A stretch of 64,000 bases of DNA from Nodosilinea sp. LEGE 06152 (GCF_015207525.1 NZ_JADEWR010000003.1:480349-544348), one strand, 5' to 3'; positions 8,750 to 18,191 are shown, numbered from the stretch's first letter. Translations and numbers: made by a program. Notes: generated from the sequence alone by a model not told the origin.

Positions 8750-10477
8750 ATGCCCGCCTCAGCGCTGGCCCCTCGGCGCTGGCGGCGACGTGGTTTGGCC
8801 TGGGTGCTAGGGTTGCTGGGTGCCCTGGCGACGGCGACTCCAGTATCGGCGGCCGAGATGCTGCTGGTGTCCTACGGCATTCTAGAGCGATCGATTCCGA
8901 TCGCCGATCTTGAGCGGTTTGCGACTACCGGGGAGCTGACCCCCCAGCTCAGGATCTACAGTCAGCAGCTGCGGCTCTCCAATGAGCAGCTCAGCCAGGT
9001 GCGCGAGGTGCTAACTACCCCGGCTTCCATTAGCCCGGTGGGAGTCGCCCAGTTTCTCTACACTGAGCAGGGCGTGCTGCTGCTAGAGCAGATTAGTCGG
9101 GTGGTGCAAACCCCGGTGCGCCAGGCTAATGTGCAAGCCCTGCGCGGAGCACTGATCTTAGCCGCCGCCAACCCTGAGTCGGGCTTTACGCTGCTCAACG
9201 TGCTCAAAACCTATCCCACCGTCGCCATCCGCATCGATTTGGCCGAAGGTCTGGCGATCGCCCGGGAGATCAACCAGGCCATTCTGCAGTCCGAGGCGGC
9301 CTTTGAGCAGGTGCAGGCCCTGGCTCGGCAGGAGGCCGAGGCCAACCCGGTCGATGTCGAGGCGCTGCTACAGCTGGTGCAGAGCGAGCGCCAGTACGGC
9401 CTCGATCTCATTCAGGTGGTAGTACCGGGGCTGCCGCGGCCGGTACAGCTCTACCTGCCCCAGGTGCGCCCCGGACAGCAGGGAAGACCCGTTCAGGGCT
9501 TTCCGCTGGTGGTCATCTCCCACGGGCTGGGGGGCACCCGCGATAGCTATACCTACCTGGCCGAGTACCTGGCCAGCGGCGGCATTGCCGTCGCCACCCT
9601 AGAGCACCCCGGCAGCAACGACCAGCAGCTTTATGCCCTGCTGACGGGGCAGTCGGATGCGGTGGTGCAAACCGAGGAGTTTTTGCGGCGTCCCCGCGAT
9701 GTCTCCCTGACTCTCAACACCCTCGATCGCCTCAATCAGAGCCCCTCGCCCCTGCGCAGGCAGCTCGACTTAGACCGAGTGGGGGTAATCGGCCAGTCGT
9801 TTGGCGGCTACACGGCCCTGGCCCTGGCGGGGGCAAGCTTTGATTTAGAGGGCCTGAGCGAGGTGTGCCCTCCTGGTACTTTGTCCTTCAATCCATCGCT
9901 GCTGCTGCAGTGCCAAGCGCTAAACCTGGGCAACCCCAGCAGCCTGGCCGATCGCCGGGTGAAGTCGGTTTTTGTCATGAACCCGGTGGGCAGCGTTCTG
10001 TTTGGGGCGATCGGCTACGGTCAGATTGACCTGCCGGTAATGATGGTAGCGGGCACGGCGGACACGGTTGCCCCAGCCTTTCCGGAGCAGATCGTGCCCT
10101 TTACCTGGCTGACCACGCCCGATCGCTATCTGCTGCTGATCAGCCAGGGCACTCACTTTTCAGCCATCGGGGATATCTCAGCGGGCGATCAGCCTCTGCC
10201 CATTCCGCCAGAGTTAATTGGGCTGCGCCCCGAGCTGGTGTGGACCTACATGCAGGTGCTGGGGTTGGCCTACTTTAAGCTCACGCTGGAGGGCGACCAG
10301 CGGTTTCAGCCCGCTCTGCAGCCCGCTTTTGCCGCCGCACTGGGGGTAGACCCCTACCTGCTGAGCCTGCTCAGCGCCCCCAGCGTCGATATCAGCCCCG
10401 ATTTTGCCCCTGATGCCGCGCCTGAGCCAACGCCCACTCCCGTCGATGCCAGGCTCAGCGAGCCCCTTCCTCCCTAG
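8750..10477 (+). CDS. Exported alpha/beta hydrolase with DUF1400 domain
   Basis: About 575 residues. An arginine-rich start (RRWRRRG) and a hydrophobic segment ending PVSAAEM form a signal peptide. Next comes a DUF1400 domain (AEMLLVSYGILERSIPIADLERFATTGELTP...), a cyanobacterial domain placed before hydrolase domains. The hydrolase part has HGLGGTRDSY (oxyanion region), the nucleophile elbow GQSFGG with Ser about 350, and a late GTHFS with the probable catalytic His. The proline-rich tail (PEPTPTPVD) is likely disordered. A GTG at 8714 would add 12 residues and is the alternative start. Probably a periplasmic esterase or lipase; substrate unknown. Follows the phosphatase closely. Confidence 0.88.
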   Translation: MPASALAPRRWRRRGLAWVLGLLGALATATPVSAAEMLLVSYGILERSIPIADLERFATTGELTPQLRIYSQQLRLSNEQLSQVREVLTTPASISPVGVAQFLYTEQGVLLLEQISRVVQTPVRQANVQALRGALILAAANPESGFTLLNVLKTYPTVAIRIDLAEGLAIAREINQAILQSEAAFEQVQALARQEAEANPVDVEALLQLVQSERQYGLDLIQVVVPGLPRPVQLYLPQVRPGQQGRPVQGFPLVVISHGLGGTRDSYTYLAEYLASGGIAVATLEHPGSNDQQLYALLTGQSDAVVQTEEFLRRPRDVSLTLNTLDRLNQSPSPLRRQLDLDRVGVIGQSFGGYTALALAGASFDLEGLSEVCPPGTLSFNPSLLLQCQALNLGNPSSLADRRVKSVFVMNPVGSVLFGAIGYGQIDLPVMMVAGTADTVAPAFPEQIVPFTWLTTPDRYLLLISQGTHFSAIGDISAGDQPLPIPPELIGLRPELVWTYMQVLGLAYFKLTLEGDQRFQPALQPAFAAALGVDPYLLSLLSAPSVDISPDFAPDAAPEPTPTPVDARLSEPLPP

Positions 10478-10545
10478 GCCCTTTCCCCTGGGATGAACTC
10501 CTCTCCTGCTATGGTCTTAAAGCCGGTTATAGTCTCAAGAATAGT

Positions 10546-11001
10546 ATGCGTTCTGGTGCTGCATCGGCGGCCATCATTGGCTGGCGAGAATGGGTCGCCC
10601 TGCCCGGGCTTGGGGTTGAGGCCATCAAAGCTAAGATTGATACCGGGGCGCGATCGTCGGCGCTCCACGCCTTCGCGGTGGAACGGTTTGAGCAGGGCGG
10701 TAGAGCGATGGTGCGCTTTCGAGCCCATCCCCTTCAGCGCAACGATGACTTTGTAGTAACCGCCGAAGCCGTACTCTTGGAGGAGCGCGAGGTGCGCAAC
10801 TCGGGGGGGCAGGCGGAGTTGCGCCCGGTAATTGAAACCCAGGTGCAGGTAGGCCGTGCCGTGTGGGCCATTGAGCTGACCTTAACCAACCGCGATGAAA
10901 TGGGGTTTCGCATGCTGCTGGGGCGGCAGGCGGTGCGCCGTCGCTACCTGGTGGATCCGGGGCGATCGTACCTGCAACTCCTGCCCAAACCGCCCGATTG
11001 A
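10546..11001 (+). CDS. RimK-associated retropepsin-like ATP-dependent zinc protease family protein (DUF785/RimB-like)
   Basis: A 151-residue single-domain protein. It has the retropepsin-like active-site motif IDTGARSSALHA (Asp32) and the second family segment EMGFRMLLGRQAVRRRYLVDP. This family is regularly encoded beside RimK, and proteobacterial relatives (RimB) act on poly-glutamate tails made by RimK. Here rimK starts about 45 nt downstream, which supports the same job. The annotation 'zinc protease' is inherited and not shown by this sequence. Confidence 0.88.
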   Translation: MRSGAASAAIIGWREWVALPGLGVEAIKAKIDTGARSSALHAFAVERFEQGGRAMVRFRAHPLQRNDDFVVTAEAVLLEEREVRNSGGQAELRPVIETQVQVGRAVWAIELTLTNRDEMGFRMLLGRQAVRRRYLVDPGRSYLQLLPKPPD

Positions 11002-11047
11002 CCCCTGATTACCGCTAAACTAACCCCCGAGGATGACTCCTGAGGCC

Positions 11048-11953
11048 ATGAAGATTGCGATTTTATCCAGGGATGCCACCCTCTACTCAACCCGGCGGCT
11101 GACGCAGGCGGGGGAAGAGCGTGGCCATGAAATGCAGGTGATCGACCATCTGCGCTGCTATATGAATATCACCTCCCACCAGCCCAAGGTGATGTACCAA
11201 AGCCAGCCGATCGTTGATATTGACGCGGTGATCCCGCGCATTGGGGCATCGAACACGTTCTACGGCACGGCGGTGGTGCGCCAGTTTGAAATTATGGGGG
11301 TGTTTACAGCCAACACGTCGATGGCCATTTCGCGATCGCGCGACAAACTCAGGTCGCTCCAGATCATGGCCCGCCGAGGCATTGGCCTGCCAGTGACAGG
11401 CTTTGCCCACTCCACTAAAGACATCGACGGCCTGGTGGATATCGTCGGCGGTGCCCCCCTGGTGATCAAGCTGCTCGAAGGCACCCAGGGCATCGGGGTG
11501 GTGCTGGCCGAAACCCAGCAGGCGGCCAAATCGGTTATTGAGGCTTTTCGCGGCCTCGACGCCAACATTCTGGTGCAGGAGTTCATCAAAGAAGCGGGCG
11601 GCATGGACATCCGCTGCTTTGTGATTGGCGACAAGGTAGTGGCCGCCATGAAGCGCCAGGGTGCCCCCGGTGAGTTTCGCTCTAACCTGCACCGGGGCGG
11701 CTCGGCTAGCCGCGTGCGCCTCACCCCCGAGGAGCGCAGCACGGCCATTCGGGCCGCCAAGGCGATGGGCCTGCGGGTAGCCGGGGTCGATCTGCTGCGC
11801 TCCAACCACGGCCCGGTGGTGATGGAGGTCAACTCGTCACCGGGGTTAGAGGGCATCGAAAAGGCCACCGATATCGATGTGGCGGGCAAAATTATCGACT
11901 TTGTGGTCAAACACGCGGCGCCCGACAAAGACCGCGATCGCATTAAGTACTGA
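11048..11953 (+). CDS. rimK: RimK-type alpha-L-glutamate ligase (ATP-grasp)
   Basis: A 301-residue ATP-grasp ligase that adds glutamate to the C-terminus of ribosomal protein S6 in E. coli; other RimK proteins make poly-glutamate. The pre-ATP-grasp domain starts MKIAILSRD. The ATP-grasp fold is seen in [36 protein letters not shown] and [14 protein letters not shown] (metal-binding E and N). I chose the ATG at 11048; an ATG at 11033 would add five residues. It is paired with the retropepsin-like gene upstream. Confidence 0.93.
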   Translation: MKIAILSRDATLYSTRRLTQAGEERGHEMQVIDHLRCYMNITSHQPKVMYQSQPIVDIDAVIPRIGASNTFYGTAVVRQFEIMGVFTANTSMAISRSRDKLRSLQIMARRGIGLPVTGFAHSTKDIDGLVDIVGGAPLVIKLLEGTQGIGVVLAETQQAAKSVIEAFRGLDANILVQEFIKEAGGMDIRCFVIGDKVVAAMKRQGAPGEFRSNLHRGGSASRVRLTPEERSTAIRAAKAMGLRVAGVDLLRSNHGPVVMEVNSSPGLEGIEKATDIDVAGKIIDFVVKHAAPDKDRDRIKY

Positions 11954-12207
11954 TAGTCCGCCAGGGCAAAGGCAACCGGTTCACGGTACAAGGTACAGAG
12001 CCTGCCGTAAACCGTATACCCTGCACCGTAGGCCTTCAACCTACCTCTGAGCCTTCTCCCCTGACCTTCGCTCCCATCGCTCGCCGCCAAATTGTCACAG
12101 CCAACGGCAGCAAAGTGTCACAGCTTCGCCATGGACCCGCCACCCTTGCGCAATACCATGACTTTATTGTTGTAAACATCATGCGAGATTCAAACGAGGT
12201 AACAGCA

Positions 12208-13530
12208 ATGAATAGGGATGGTTCTGGGCAAGGCTCTAGGCAGACCTCTGAGCGCGGTTCTGGACGCAATCTTCGACCCGCTGCTAAATCGCTGGCCCTA
12301 GTGCTTGTGGGCGCAGGCATTGCCACCGCTGGAGGTCAGGCCCTGCACGCCCTGAGACAGCCTACCAGTGCCAATGCTCCCGTCGCCACCGATGTGTTTT
12401 GGAACAACGGCTTCTGGAACAACGAAGAGCAGGCCGCTCCCGCCCCTAACGCCGAGGCCCAAGCGCCCCGGCCCAATGGCATTCAGAATGGCCTAGCTGT
12501 GGCCCCTTCAATGTCTAGCCCCAACCTGATTGCCGACATCGTTCGCCAGGTGGAGCCTTCTGTGGTGCGCATTGATGCTTCCCGCACGGTGCGGACTAAC
12601 CTGCCGCCCATGTTCCAAGACCCGTTTTTCCGCCAGTTCTTTGGCAACAACATGCCTGCCCCCCAGCAGCAGCAGGTGCAGCGGGGCGTCGGCTCGGGCT
12701 TTATTACCTCCGCCGACGGCCGCATTGTCACCAATGCCCACGTGGTCGCCGGGGCTGACGAGGTACAGGTCACGCTCTCCGACGGGCGCAGCTTTAGCGG
12801 CCAGGTCATGGGGGCCGACTCGGTAACCGATATTGCGGTGATTAAAATCGACGCCCAAAACTTGCCCACCGTCGCCATCAGCAACTCAGACCAGATTCAG
12901 CCCGGCGAGTGGGCGATCGCCATTGGCAATCCCCTGGGCCTCGACAGCACCGTTACAGCCGGCATTATCAGTGCCACGGGTCGCTCTAGCCGTCAGGTGG
13001 GCGTGCCCGACAAGCGCGTCAACTTCATTCAAACCGATGCCGCCATCAACCCCGGCAACTCGGGCGGGCCACTGCTCAACCTCAACGGCGAGGTAATTGG
13101 CGTTAACACGGCCATCATTCAGGGAGCGCAGGGTTTGGGCTTTGCCATTCCAATTAATACCGTGCAGCGCATCAGCGCTGAGCTAATCGAAAATGGCCGG
13201 GTTGAGCACGCCTACCTAGGCATTCAAATGGTGAACCTGACGCCGGAGCTAAAGCAAAACATCAACAGCGATCCCAACCGTCCTTTCTCGGTTGAAGCCG
13301 ATTCGGGGGTGCTGATTGGTGGCATCATGCCCAACTCTCCGGCCGCCCAAAGCGGTCTACGAGAGGGCGACGTAATTGTGGCCGTCGAAGGGCGGCCCGT
13401 CACCGAAAGCGTCGCTGTTCAGCAGGCCGTAGAGCAATCTCGAGTGGGGCAAAACCTCACGCTCACCCTGCAGCGAGATGGCCGAGAGCAGACCGTTACG
13501 GTACGCCCCGGCAACCTCCCCAACCAGTAA
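12208..13530 (+). CDS. HtrA/Deg-type serine protease with PDZ domain
   Basis: A 440-residue trypsin-like protease. An N-terminal hydrophobic segment (SLALVLVGAGIATAGG) acts as a signal or anchor, followed by an Ala/Pro/Asn-rich linker. The catalytic triad is complete: His178 in TNAHVV, Asp208 in DIAVIK, Ser285 in GNSGGPL. A single PDZ domain occupies about 340-435 (YLGIQM...GVLIGGIMPNSPAAQSGLREGDVIV). This is the architecture of the cyanobacterial HhoA/HhoB/HtrA group, which handles protein quality control in the periplasm and thylakoid lumen; which paralogue cannot be settled. ATG at 12208 chosen, with GAGG upstream. Confidence 0.95.
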   Translation: MNRDGSGQGSRQTSERGSGRNLRPAAKSLALVLVGAGIATAGGQALHALRQPTSANAPVATDVFWNNGFWNNEEQAAPAPNAEAQAPRPNGIQNGLAVAPSMSSPNLIADIVRQVEPSVVRIDASRTVRTNLPPMFQDPFFRQFFGNNMPAPQQQQVQRGVGSGFITSADGRIVTNAHVVAGADEVQVTLSDGRSFSGQVMGADSVTDIAVIKIDAQNLPTVAISNSDQIQPGEWAIAIGNPLGLDSTVTAGIISATGRSSRQVGVPDKRVNFIQTDAAINPGNSGGPLLNLNGEVIGVNTAIIQGAQGLGFAIPINTVQRISAELIENGRVEHAYLGIQMVNLTPELKQNINSDPNRPFSVEADSGVLIGGIMPNSPAAQSGLREGDVIVAVEGRPVTESVAVQQAVEQSRVGQNLTLTLQRDGREQTVTVRPGNLPNQ

Positions 13531-13568
13531 TGCATCTACCCGGTGCCCCTCAGCAGGGGTGCTGATGC
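13531..13568 (+). terminator. Possible hairpin 3' of the HtrA gene
   Basis: Immediately after the stop codon, outer arms TGCATC/GATGCA (13531-13536, 13563-13568) enclose a second stem GCCCCT/AGGGGT around CAGC. There is no T-tract, so this may stabilise the mRNA end or act as a weak terminator between convergent genes. Confidence 0.4.
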
Positions 13569-13666
13569 AGGGGCGTGGCCAGACGGCTGCGCCCATTTCT
13601 TTTGAACCCCATTTTCTTTGAGCCTTTAATTCAGCCCAAAATAGAGCTAGCGAGAATGGAAATAGC

Positions 13667-14119
13667 CTACTCGGCGTCGCTCTGGGGCCGCAGCATTTCG
13701 ATGTGCAGGTCCGGCATCAGGCGCTTCAGGTTTTTGAGCGATCGCGTTTGCCAGAGAATCGCCTCAGACCCGCGAAAGCTCAGGCGGGTGGTACCGCGAT
13801 CGCGCACCTTCACCACAAACATAGACAGCATGCTGATGCCAGAGCTATTGAGAAACTCCAGCTGGTGCAGGTCAACGGTGCAGGAGTCATGGGCCGCCGC
13901 CGCCGTCAGCAGATCCATTACAGACTGGTAGGCTTCGATGCCGTCTAGCCGTAAGAATCCCTCCATCACTACGGTGGCCGTTTCTGCCTGGTAGTACACG
14001 CGATAGTCTTCGGTTTCAATCATGGCGGAATCAGGCATGGCGGGGTCAGGCGTCATGGCAGAGATCGGAATCGGGTTGGGCATAGCAGGCAAGCGATAGG
14101 AACTAAGTGCAGGACTCAT
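13667..14119 (-). CDS. STAS-like regulator (slr1659-type)
   Basis: A 150-residue cytoplasmic protein, last gene of a four-gene minus-strand module. After a poorly conserved Pro/Met-rich start, about residues 34-150 resemble an anti-sigma-factor antagonist (STAS) fold: RVYYQAETATVVMEGFLRLDG, then VDLHQLEFLNSSGISMLSMFVV, where the Ser of NSSG sits at the usual phosphorylation site. I relate it to the slr1659 superfamily, typically encoded with slr1658-type ATPases. The true start may be an internal Met (MPDSAMIETEDY or MIETEDY). Likely the phosphorylated switch protein of the module (inference). Confidence 0.75.
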   Translation of the reverse strand: MSPALSSYRLPAMPNPIPISAMTPDPAMPDSAMIETEDYRVYYQAETATVVMEGFLRLDGIEAYQSVMDLLTAAAAHDSCTVDLHQLEFLNSSGISMLSMFVVKVRDRGTTRLSFRGSEAILWQTRSLKNLKRLMPDLHIEMLRPQSDAE

Positions 14120-14164
14120 ACAGGCTAGGGTGCGCTCGCCTCACCCCAAAATAGCGATGCTAGA

Positions 14165-14791
14165 TCAAAAAGCCGTCTTTAGGCTTAAATAAGCCTGCAC
14201 ATCCACCTGAAGAAACTCCGGCAGCTGGGGGCTGTGCCCAAACCCCCAGCCAAATTCCACGCCATAGTCACACATCATCGTCAAAAAGCCCATGTGCGAT
14301 TCGCCGTGGCCGGTAGCGGCTTTTTCTAGCTGTTGGGCAAATAGGGTGTCGAGGTCGGTCGTCGTCAGAATATCTTGAACGAATGCCTGAAACTGTTCTG
14401 CCGCCTGGAGTTCAACCAGGTTAAGCGACTGAAAAACGATGTAGTCTTCATACAAAAACAGCGAAATACTGATTGGTTCTGGGGAGCGATCGGTGTGATA
14501 TTTAATCGCGTTTTCGAGCAGCTCATTGGCGATGTAGCTGATGGCAGACTTGACGGTATCGCGCTGCATTACATCATCTGCCGCCCCGTTTTTTTGCGGG
14601 TTGCCCGGGAAAAAAGTAGCGAAATAGTCACCCAAAAAATCCGCCGATAGCCCATAGTTGCGCCACCGCTGCTGGCGAGCCGAGGCCGAGGGTGAAAAGC
14701 AAATGGTGAGGTATTCTTTGCTGTTATCTAAGCAGGTGGCGAAGCGGCCAAACTGATTAGGCATAGAGGTAGGAAACATGGTAACCATCAC
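14165..14791 (-). CDS. HATPase-like regulator (slr1658-type, SiaB-like)
   Basis: A 208-residue protein with a HATPase N-box signature, ISYIANELLENAIKYHTD, and a later GESHMGFLTMMCDYGVEFGW. It lacks a histidine-phosphoacceptor domain, so it resembles stand-alone anti-sigma-factor-like kinases (DUF6272/SiaB or slr1658 group) rather than a classical sensor kinase. It sits 45 nt upstream of the STAS gene and would be the natural kinase for that protein; this is inferred from family pairs. Start ATG 14791; a second Met four codons in is possible. Confidence 0.75.
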   Translation of the reverse strand: MMVTMFPTSMPNQFGRFATCLDNSKEYLTICFSPSASARQQRWRNYGLSADFLGDYFATFFPGNPQKNGAADDVMQRDTVKSAISYIANELLENAIKYHTDRSPEPISISLFLYEDYIVFQSLNLVELQAAEQFQAFVQDILTTTDLDTLFAQQLEKAATGHGESHMGFLTMMCDYGVEFGWGFGHSPQLPEFLQVDVQAYLSLKTAF

Positions 14792-14839
14792 CCGCAGTGA
14801 GCTGCAAAAGCTTGATTAAACCCGTTAAGCCTGGGCAGG

Positions 14840-15787
14840 CTAAACACTGGTCGCAAAAATCTGGTTTTTACCCAGGCGCTTGGCCTGGTACAACTGCTCA
14901 TCCGCCCGCTGCAGCAGGTCGGCCCCGCTGGCGTGGGGCTGGGGAATAGTGCCCGCCACCCCAATGCTCACCGTAACCACCGAGGCCACCGTGGAATACT
15001 GGTGCGGAATGCGCAATCCTAAGACTTCCCGCTGAATGCGCTGGGCTACCACCTGGGCGTCGGCCAGGGTGGTGCGGGGCAAAATGGCCACAAACTCTTC
15101 GCCGCCGTAGCGGGCCACCATATCGTTGGCGTGGTGCAGGCAGTGGCGCAGCACAGCGGCCACCCGCACCAGGCAGGTATCTCCGGCCAGGTGGCCGTAG
15201 GTGTCGTTATAAACCTTGAAAGCGTCTAGATCACAGAGAATGATGGCCAGCGGGCTCTGTTCTCGCGCCATGTCTTGCCACTGCTGCACCAGGTACTCAT
15301 CAAAGCGGCGGCGGTTAGGAATTTGGGTCAGCCCATCGATGTCGGCTCGCACCATAGCGGCGCAAAACTTTTGGTGCCACTGGGTATCGAGGGTATCACC
15401 GTGCTCCATGATGGTGTGCATGATGATCTCCAGATCGGCCTTTTGGCGCGAGATTAGGTCAACCAGAGTTTTAAGGGTGGCCTCGGCCCGCAGCCGCTCG
15501 ACCATTTCGGCCTGAAGGCGCTGGTTGGCGCTGTGCAGGTCGGCTTCGATCAGATCGCCGTGCTCAGCTGTGGTCGAGAGGGCAATCCGCAGGTCGGCGT
15601 TTTCCTGGCGCAGCCGCTGATTGTCCTGCAGCAGTTGGTTCAAGTCGATATTTGAGGGTGCCTCTGTAAGTGCCTCTGAAGATGCCTCTGTAGGTGCCTC
15701 TGGGGGCGGGTTTACGGGTACCTCTGGAGAGATCTCTGAAGGCTCGCCGGGAGACGCATTGAAGTGGGGAGGGGAAGGGCAGGTCAT
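14840..15787 (-). CDS. Diguanylate cyclase (GGDEF domain)
   Basis: A 315-residue soluble protein. Residues about 1-40 are Pro/Glu/Ala-rich and repetitive (EAPTEASSEALTEAPS). A coiled coil (about 48-130) leads into a GGDEF domain beginning DIDGLTQIPNRRRFDEYL. The active site GGEEF is intact (ARYGGEEFVAILP), so it should make cyclic di-GMP from two GTP. The inhibitory I-site RxxD is changed to HAND, so product inhibition may be lost. It lies 32 nt after the phosphatase gene and 48 nt before the HATPase gene. There is no sensory domain of its own, so input probably comes through the neighbouring module. Confidence 0.92.
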   Translation of the reverse strand: MTCPSPPHFNASPGEPSEISPEVPVNPPPEAPTEASSEALTEAPSNIDLNQLLQDNQRLRQENADLRIALSTTAEHGDLIEADLHSANQRLQAEMVERLRAEATLKTLVDLISRQKADLEIIMHTIMEHGDTLDTQWHQKFCAAMVRADIDGLTQIPNRRRFDEYLVQQWQDMAREQSPLAIILCDLDAFKVYNDTYGHLAGDTCLVRVAAVLRHCLHHANDMVARYGGEEFVAILPRTTLADAQVVAQRIQREVLGLRIPHQYSTVASVVTVSIGVAGTIPQPHASGADLLQRADEQLYQAKRLGKNQIFATSV

Positions 15788-15819
15788 AGCAAGAACGAGC
15801 TCAGGAAAAGGGGGAAGGG

Positions 15820-17925
15820 CTAGACGCGGCGCTTGAGTACAACCAGAGTCATGTCATCGCAAATAGCGTGATCTTGAACATGCGATCGCACGTCGTCAAT
15901 TACCGCAGCCTGAATCTCCTGGGCAGCACCGCCCCAGGCTCGCTGCACTGCCGCCACCAAGCGATCGATACCGTAGAGGTCTCGCTGACTATTTTCGGCC
16001 TCCGTAATGCCGTCGCTGTAGAGCACAACCCCATCGCCCACCGCCAAGCTGAGCCGGTGCTGGGCGACAAAGGGAGCAATGTTGGCCACCAGACCCACTG
16101 GGTAGCCCAGATCTACAGTATCGATGCGCTGGGCGGTGCCGCTGCGAACCACAATGATTTCCTCGTGCTGGCCGCTGATGGTGAGAGTACCCCGGTGGTA
16201 GTTAATCAGCGCCAGGGAGAGGTGGCGCTGAGAGCCCATGCGCAGGCGGTTTTGGTAGAGCACCGTATTGATAGCTTGAAAAGCTTGCGCTGAGCCGATG
16301 CCCGCCTGGTTGGCACCTAAAGCCTGCAGAGTGCGCACGGCGGTTTGGGCCATGATCATTAGCACGCCGCTTTCGAGCCCGTGGCCGGTGACATCGCCAA
16401 TGGCTAGAGTCACGCTGCGGTTAGTTTCATCGCCCGGCAAGACATCGCCCTGTAGAACATCGTAGTAGTCGCCCCCAACTTCGGTCGCCGCCGCCATGAA
16501 CCCGGCCACATCCAGGTCGACAACGGCCTCTAGCTCGGCGGAGCGGGGCAGCACCATGCGTTGAATCTGACGAGCCACCGACAGTTCGGCGCTCATGCGG
16601 CTGTTATCGGCCTGGAGGGTTTGGTTGAGGTTGGTAATTTCGGCATTGGCGGCGCGCAGAGCGGCCTCGGCCTGCTGCCGCTGGGCGACCTCCTGGCGCA
16701 GCTGGGCCAGGGCCTGCTCTAGCCGCCGCGACTGCTGCTCTAGCTCCCAACTCGACTGCACACAGGCCGAAACTTCCCCCAGCATTTCGGTCACCACCAT
16801 TGCCGCCGGAAAGGTCTGGTTCTCCATGCCCAGCCAGGGGAGGGGGCGAATGGGGCCAGGGCTAGAGTAGACAATGCGAAACTGGCCATTGGCCTGGGCC
16901 TGCCCGACGTGGCAACGCTTTTGCAGGTGGTGGTTAAGCTCGCAGTAGACGGTGCCACTGGGGGCCTGCCAGCGCTGGTGGTAGGTGGCCTGGCGCACCG
17001 GATCGGTAGCGACGGTCTGGGCGGCGGTGGCGGCGGCCCGCCACAGGTAGACCTGGGTGTAAGCAGCCTCAATCGAGTCGGTGGTGACGCGATCGCTTCC
17101 ATAGCGTTGTTTGAAGCGAGCCACAAAACTCTGGTTAGCAGCCGTCTCCAGACTTTGAAAATAGCTCCAGCAGGCGTAGTGCCCGGCCGCCGCCGCACCA
17201 ATCTGCCGCAGCTCTAGCTCGCCAATGCTAACGGTCAAAATGGGGATGCGATCGGGGCTTAGGCCCAGGGCCTGACACTGTTTATAGAACGGCACATTGC
17301 TGAGGCCATTGAGGGTGCTAAATATCGCGTCGGGCTGAGCAGCTAAAATTGTCTGACCGAGATCGCTAAAGTCGGTGGCCCCCAGGGGCACGTAGGCCTC
17401 GGCCACGACAGTACCCTGACGGCGCTTGAGCTGCCCCTTCACCACCTTATTGGTAACTCGAGGAAACAGGTGGTCAGACCCTAGCAGAAACAGGCGGCGG
17501 TGGCCCTGAGCCAGCAGCCAGTCGAGGGCTGGCTCGACCTGCTGATTGAGGCACGACCCCGTGTAAAACACCCAGGGCGACTGTTCTAGCCCCTCGTAGT
17601 GCACGGGATACCACAGCAGGCAGTTGTGGGCCTCCAGCGCTGGCAGCACCGCCTTGCGGCTCATCGAGGTCCAGCCGCCAAAAATTGTAGCCACCTGATC
17701 TAGGCTCAGCAGACGCTGGGCCGCCGCCGCAAACTCGCCTGGATCTGAGGCTCCATCTCCAATCAGGGGCAGTAGCGGACGACCCAGCACGCCCCCCGCC
17801 TGGTTAATTTCGTCGACGGCCATCAGGGCAGCCTCCACCAGCGGAGCTTCGCTAGCTGCCATTGGCCCTGTCATAGAGTGGAGAATACCTACCCGAATGG
17901 GGTCAGTAGATGCTGGCTGTGTCAT
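15820..17925 (-). CDS. Periplasmic-binding-protein-like sensor fused to SpoIIE/PP2C phosphatase
   Basis: A 701-residue protein. Residues about 10-390 look like a urea/amide-type ABC substrate-binding protein (UrtA/AmiC relatives; RVGILHSMTGPMAASEAPL, VATIFGGWTSMSRKAVLP, LLWYPVHYEGLE). No signal peptide or transmembrane segment is visible, so the sensor should be cytoplasmic like AmiC. A coiled coil at about 395-460 leads to a SpoIIE phosphatase with metal-binding aspartates in GGDYYDVL, GDVTGHG, SDGITEAE and CDDMTLVVL. It likely dephosphorylates a STAS protein in response to a small amide-like ligand (inference). First gene of the module: phosphatase, cyclase, HATPase, STAS. Start ATG 17925. 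Confidence 0.9.
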   Translation of the reverse strand: MTQPASTDPIRVGILHSMTGPMAASEAPLVEAALMAVDEINQAGGVLGRPLLPLIGDGASDPGEFAAAAQRLLSLDQVATIFGGWTSMSRKAVLPALEAHNCLLWYPVHYEGLEQSPWVFYTGSCLNQQVEPALDWLLAQGHRRLFLLGSDHLFPRVTNKVVKGQLKRRQGTVVAEAYVPLGATDFSDLGQTILAAQPDAIFSTLNGLSNVPFYKQCQALGLSPDRIPILTVSIGELELRQIGAAAAGHYACWSYFQSLETAANQSFVARFKQRYGSDRVTTDSIEAAYTQVYLWRAAATAAQTVATDPVRQATYHQRWQAPSGTVYCELNHHLQKRCHVGQAQANGQFRIVYSSPGPIRPLPWLGMENQTFPAAMVVTEMLGEVSACVQSSWELEQQSRRLEQALAQLRQEVAQRQQAEAALRAANAEITNLNQTLQADNSRMSAELSVARQIQRMVLPRSAELEAVVDLDVAGFMAAATEVGGDYYDVLQGDVLPGDETNRSVTLAIGDVTGHGLESGVLMIMAQTAVRTLQALGANQAGIGSAQAFQAINTVLYQNRLRMGSQRHLSLALINYHRGTLTISGQHEEIIVVRSGTAQRIDTVDLGYPVGLVANIAPFVAQHRLSLAVGDGVVLYSDGITEAENSQRDLYGIDRLVAAVQRAWGGAAQEIQAAVIDDVRSHVQDHAICDDMTLVVLKRRV

Positions 17926-18191
17926 GGCTAGATTGGCTCAGGTAGACCTAAAACCCTGTACACGTGTCTGACTCCGAGCCGTGCAGCCCACAATATGAAT
18001 TGGTTGCGACTTAGGGTGCCCCAAAAATGCCCCGAAGCTGCAATTAATTTTTTTAGGCAGCAAAAACGTTTGCACCGCCCTGAGCAGGCTAAGTAAATCG
18101 GTTGTGTTCTCAGTCGGCAGCCCCCATGATAGTGACTACACCATGAACACCCCCAGCTACTCCCTTAGTTACGTCAAGAGATGGGCTCGGC

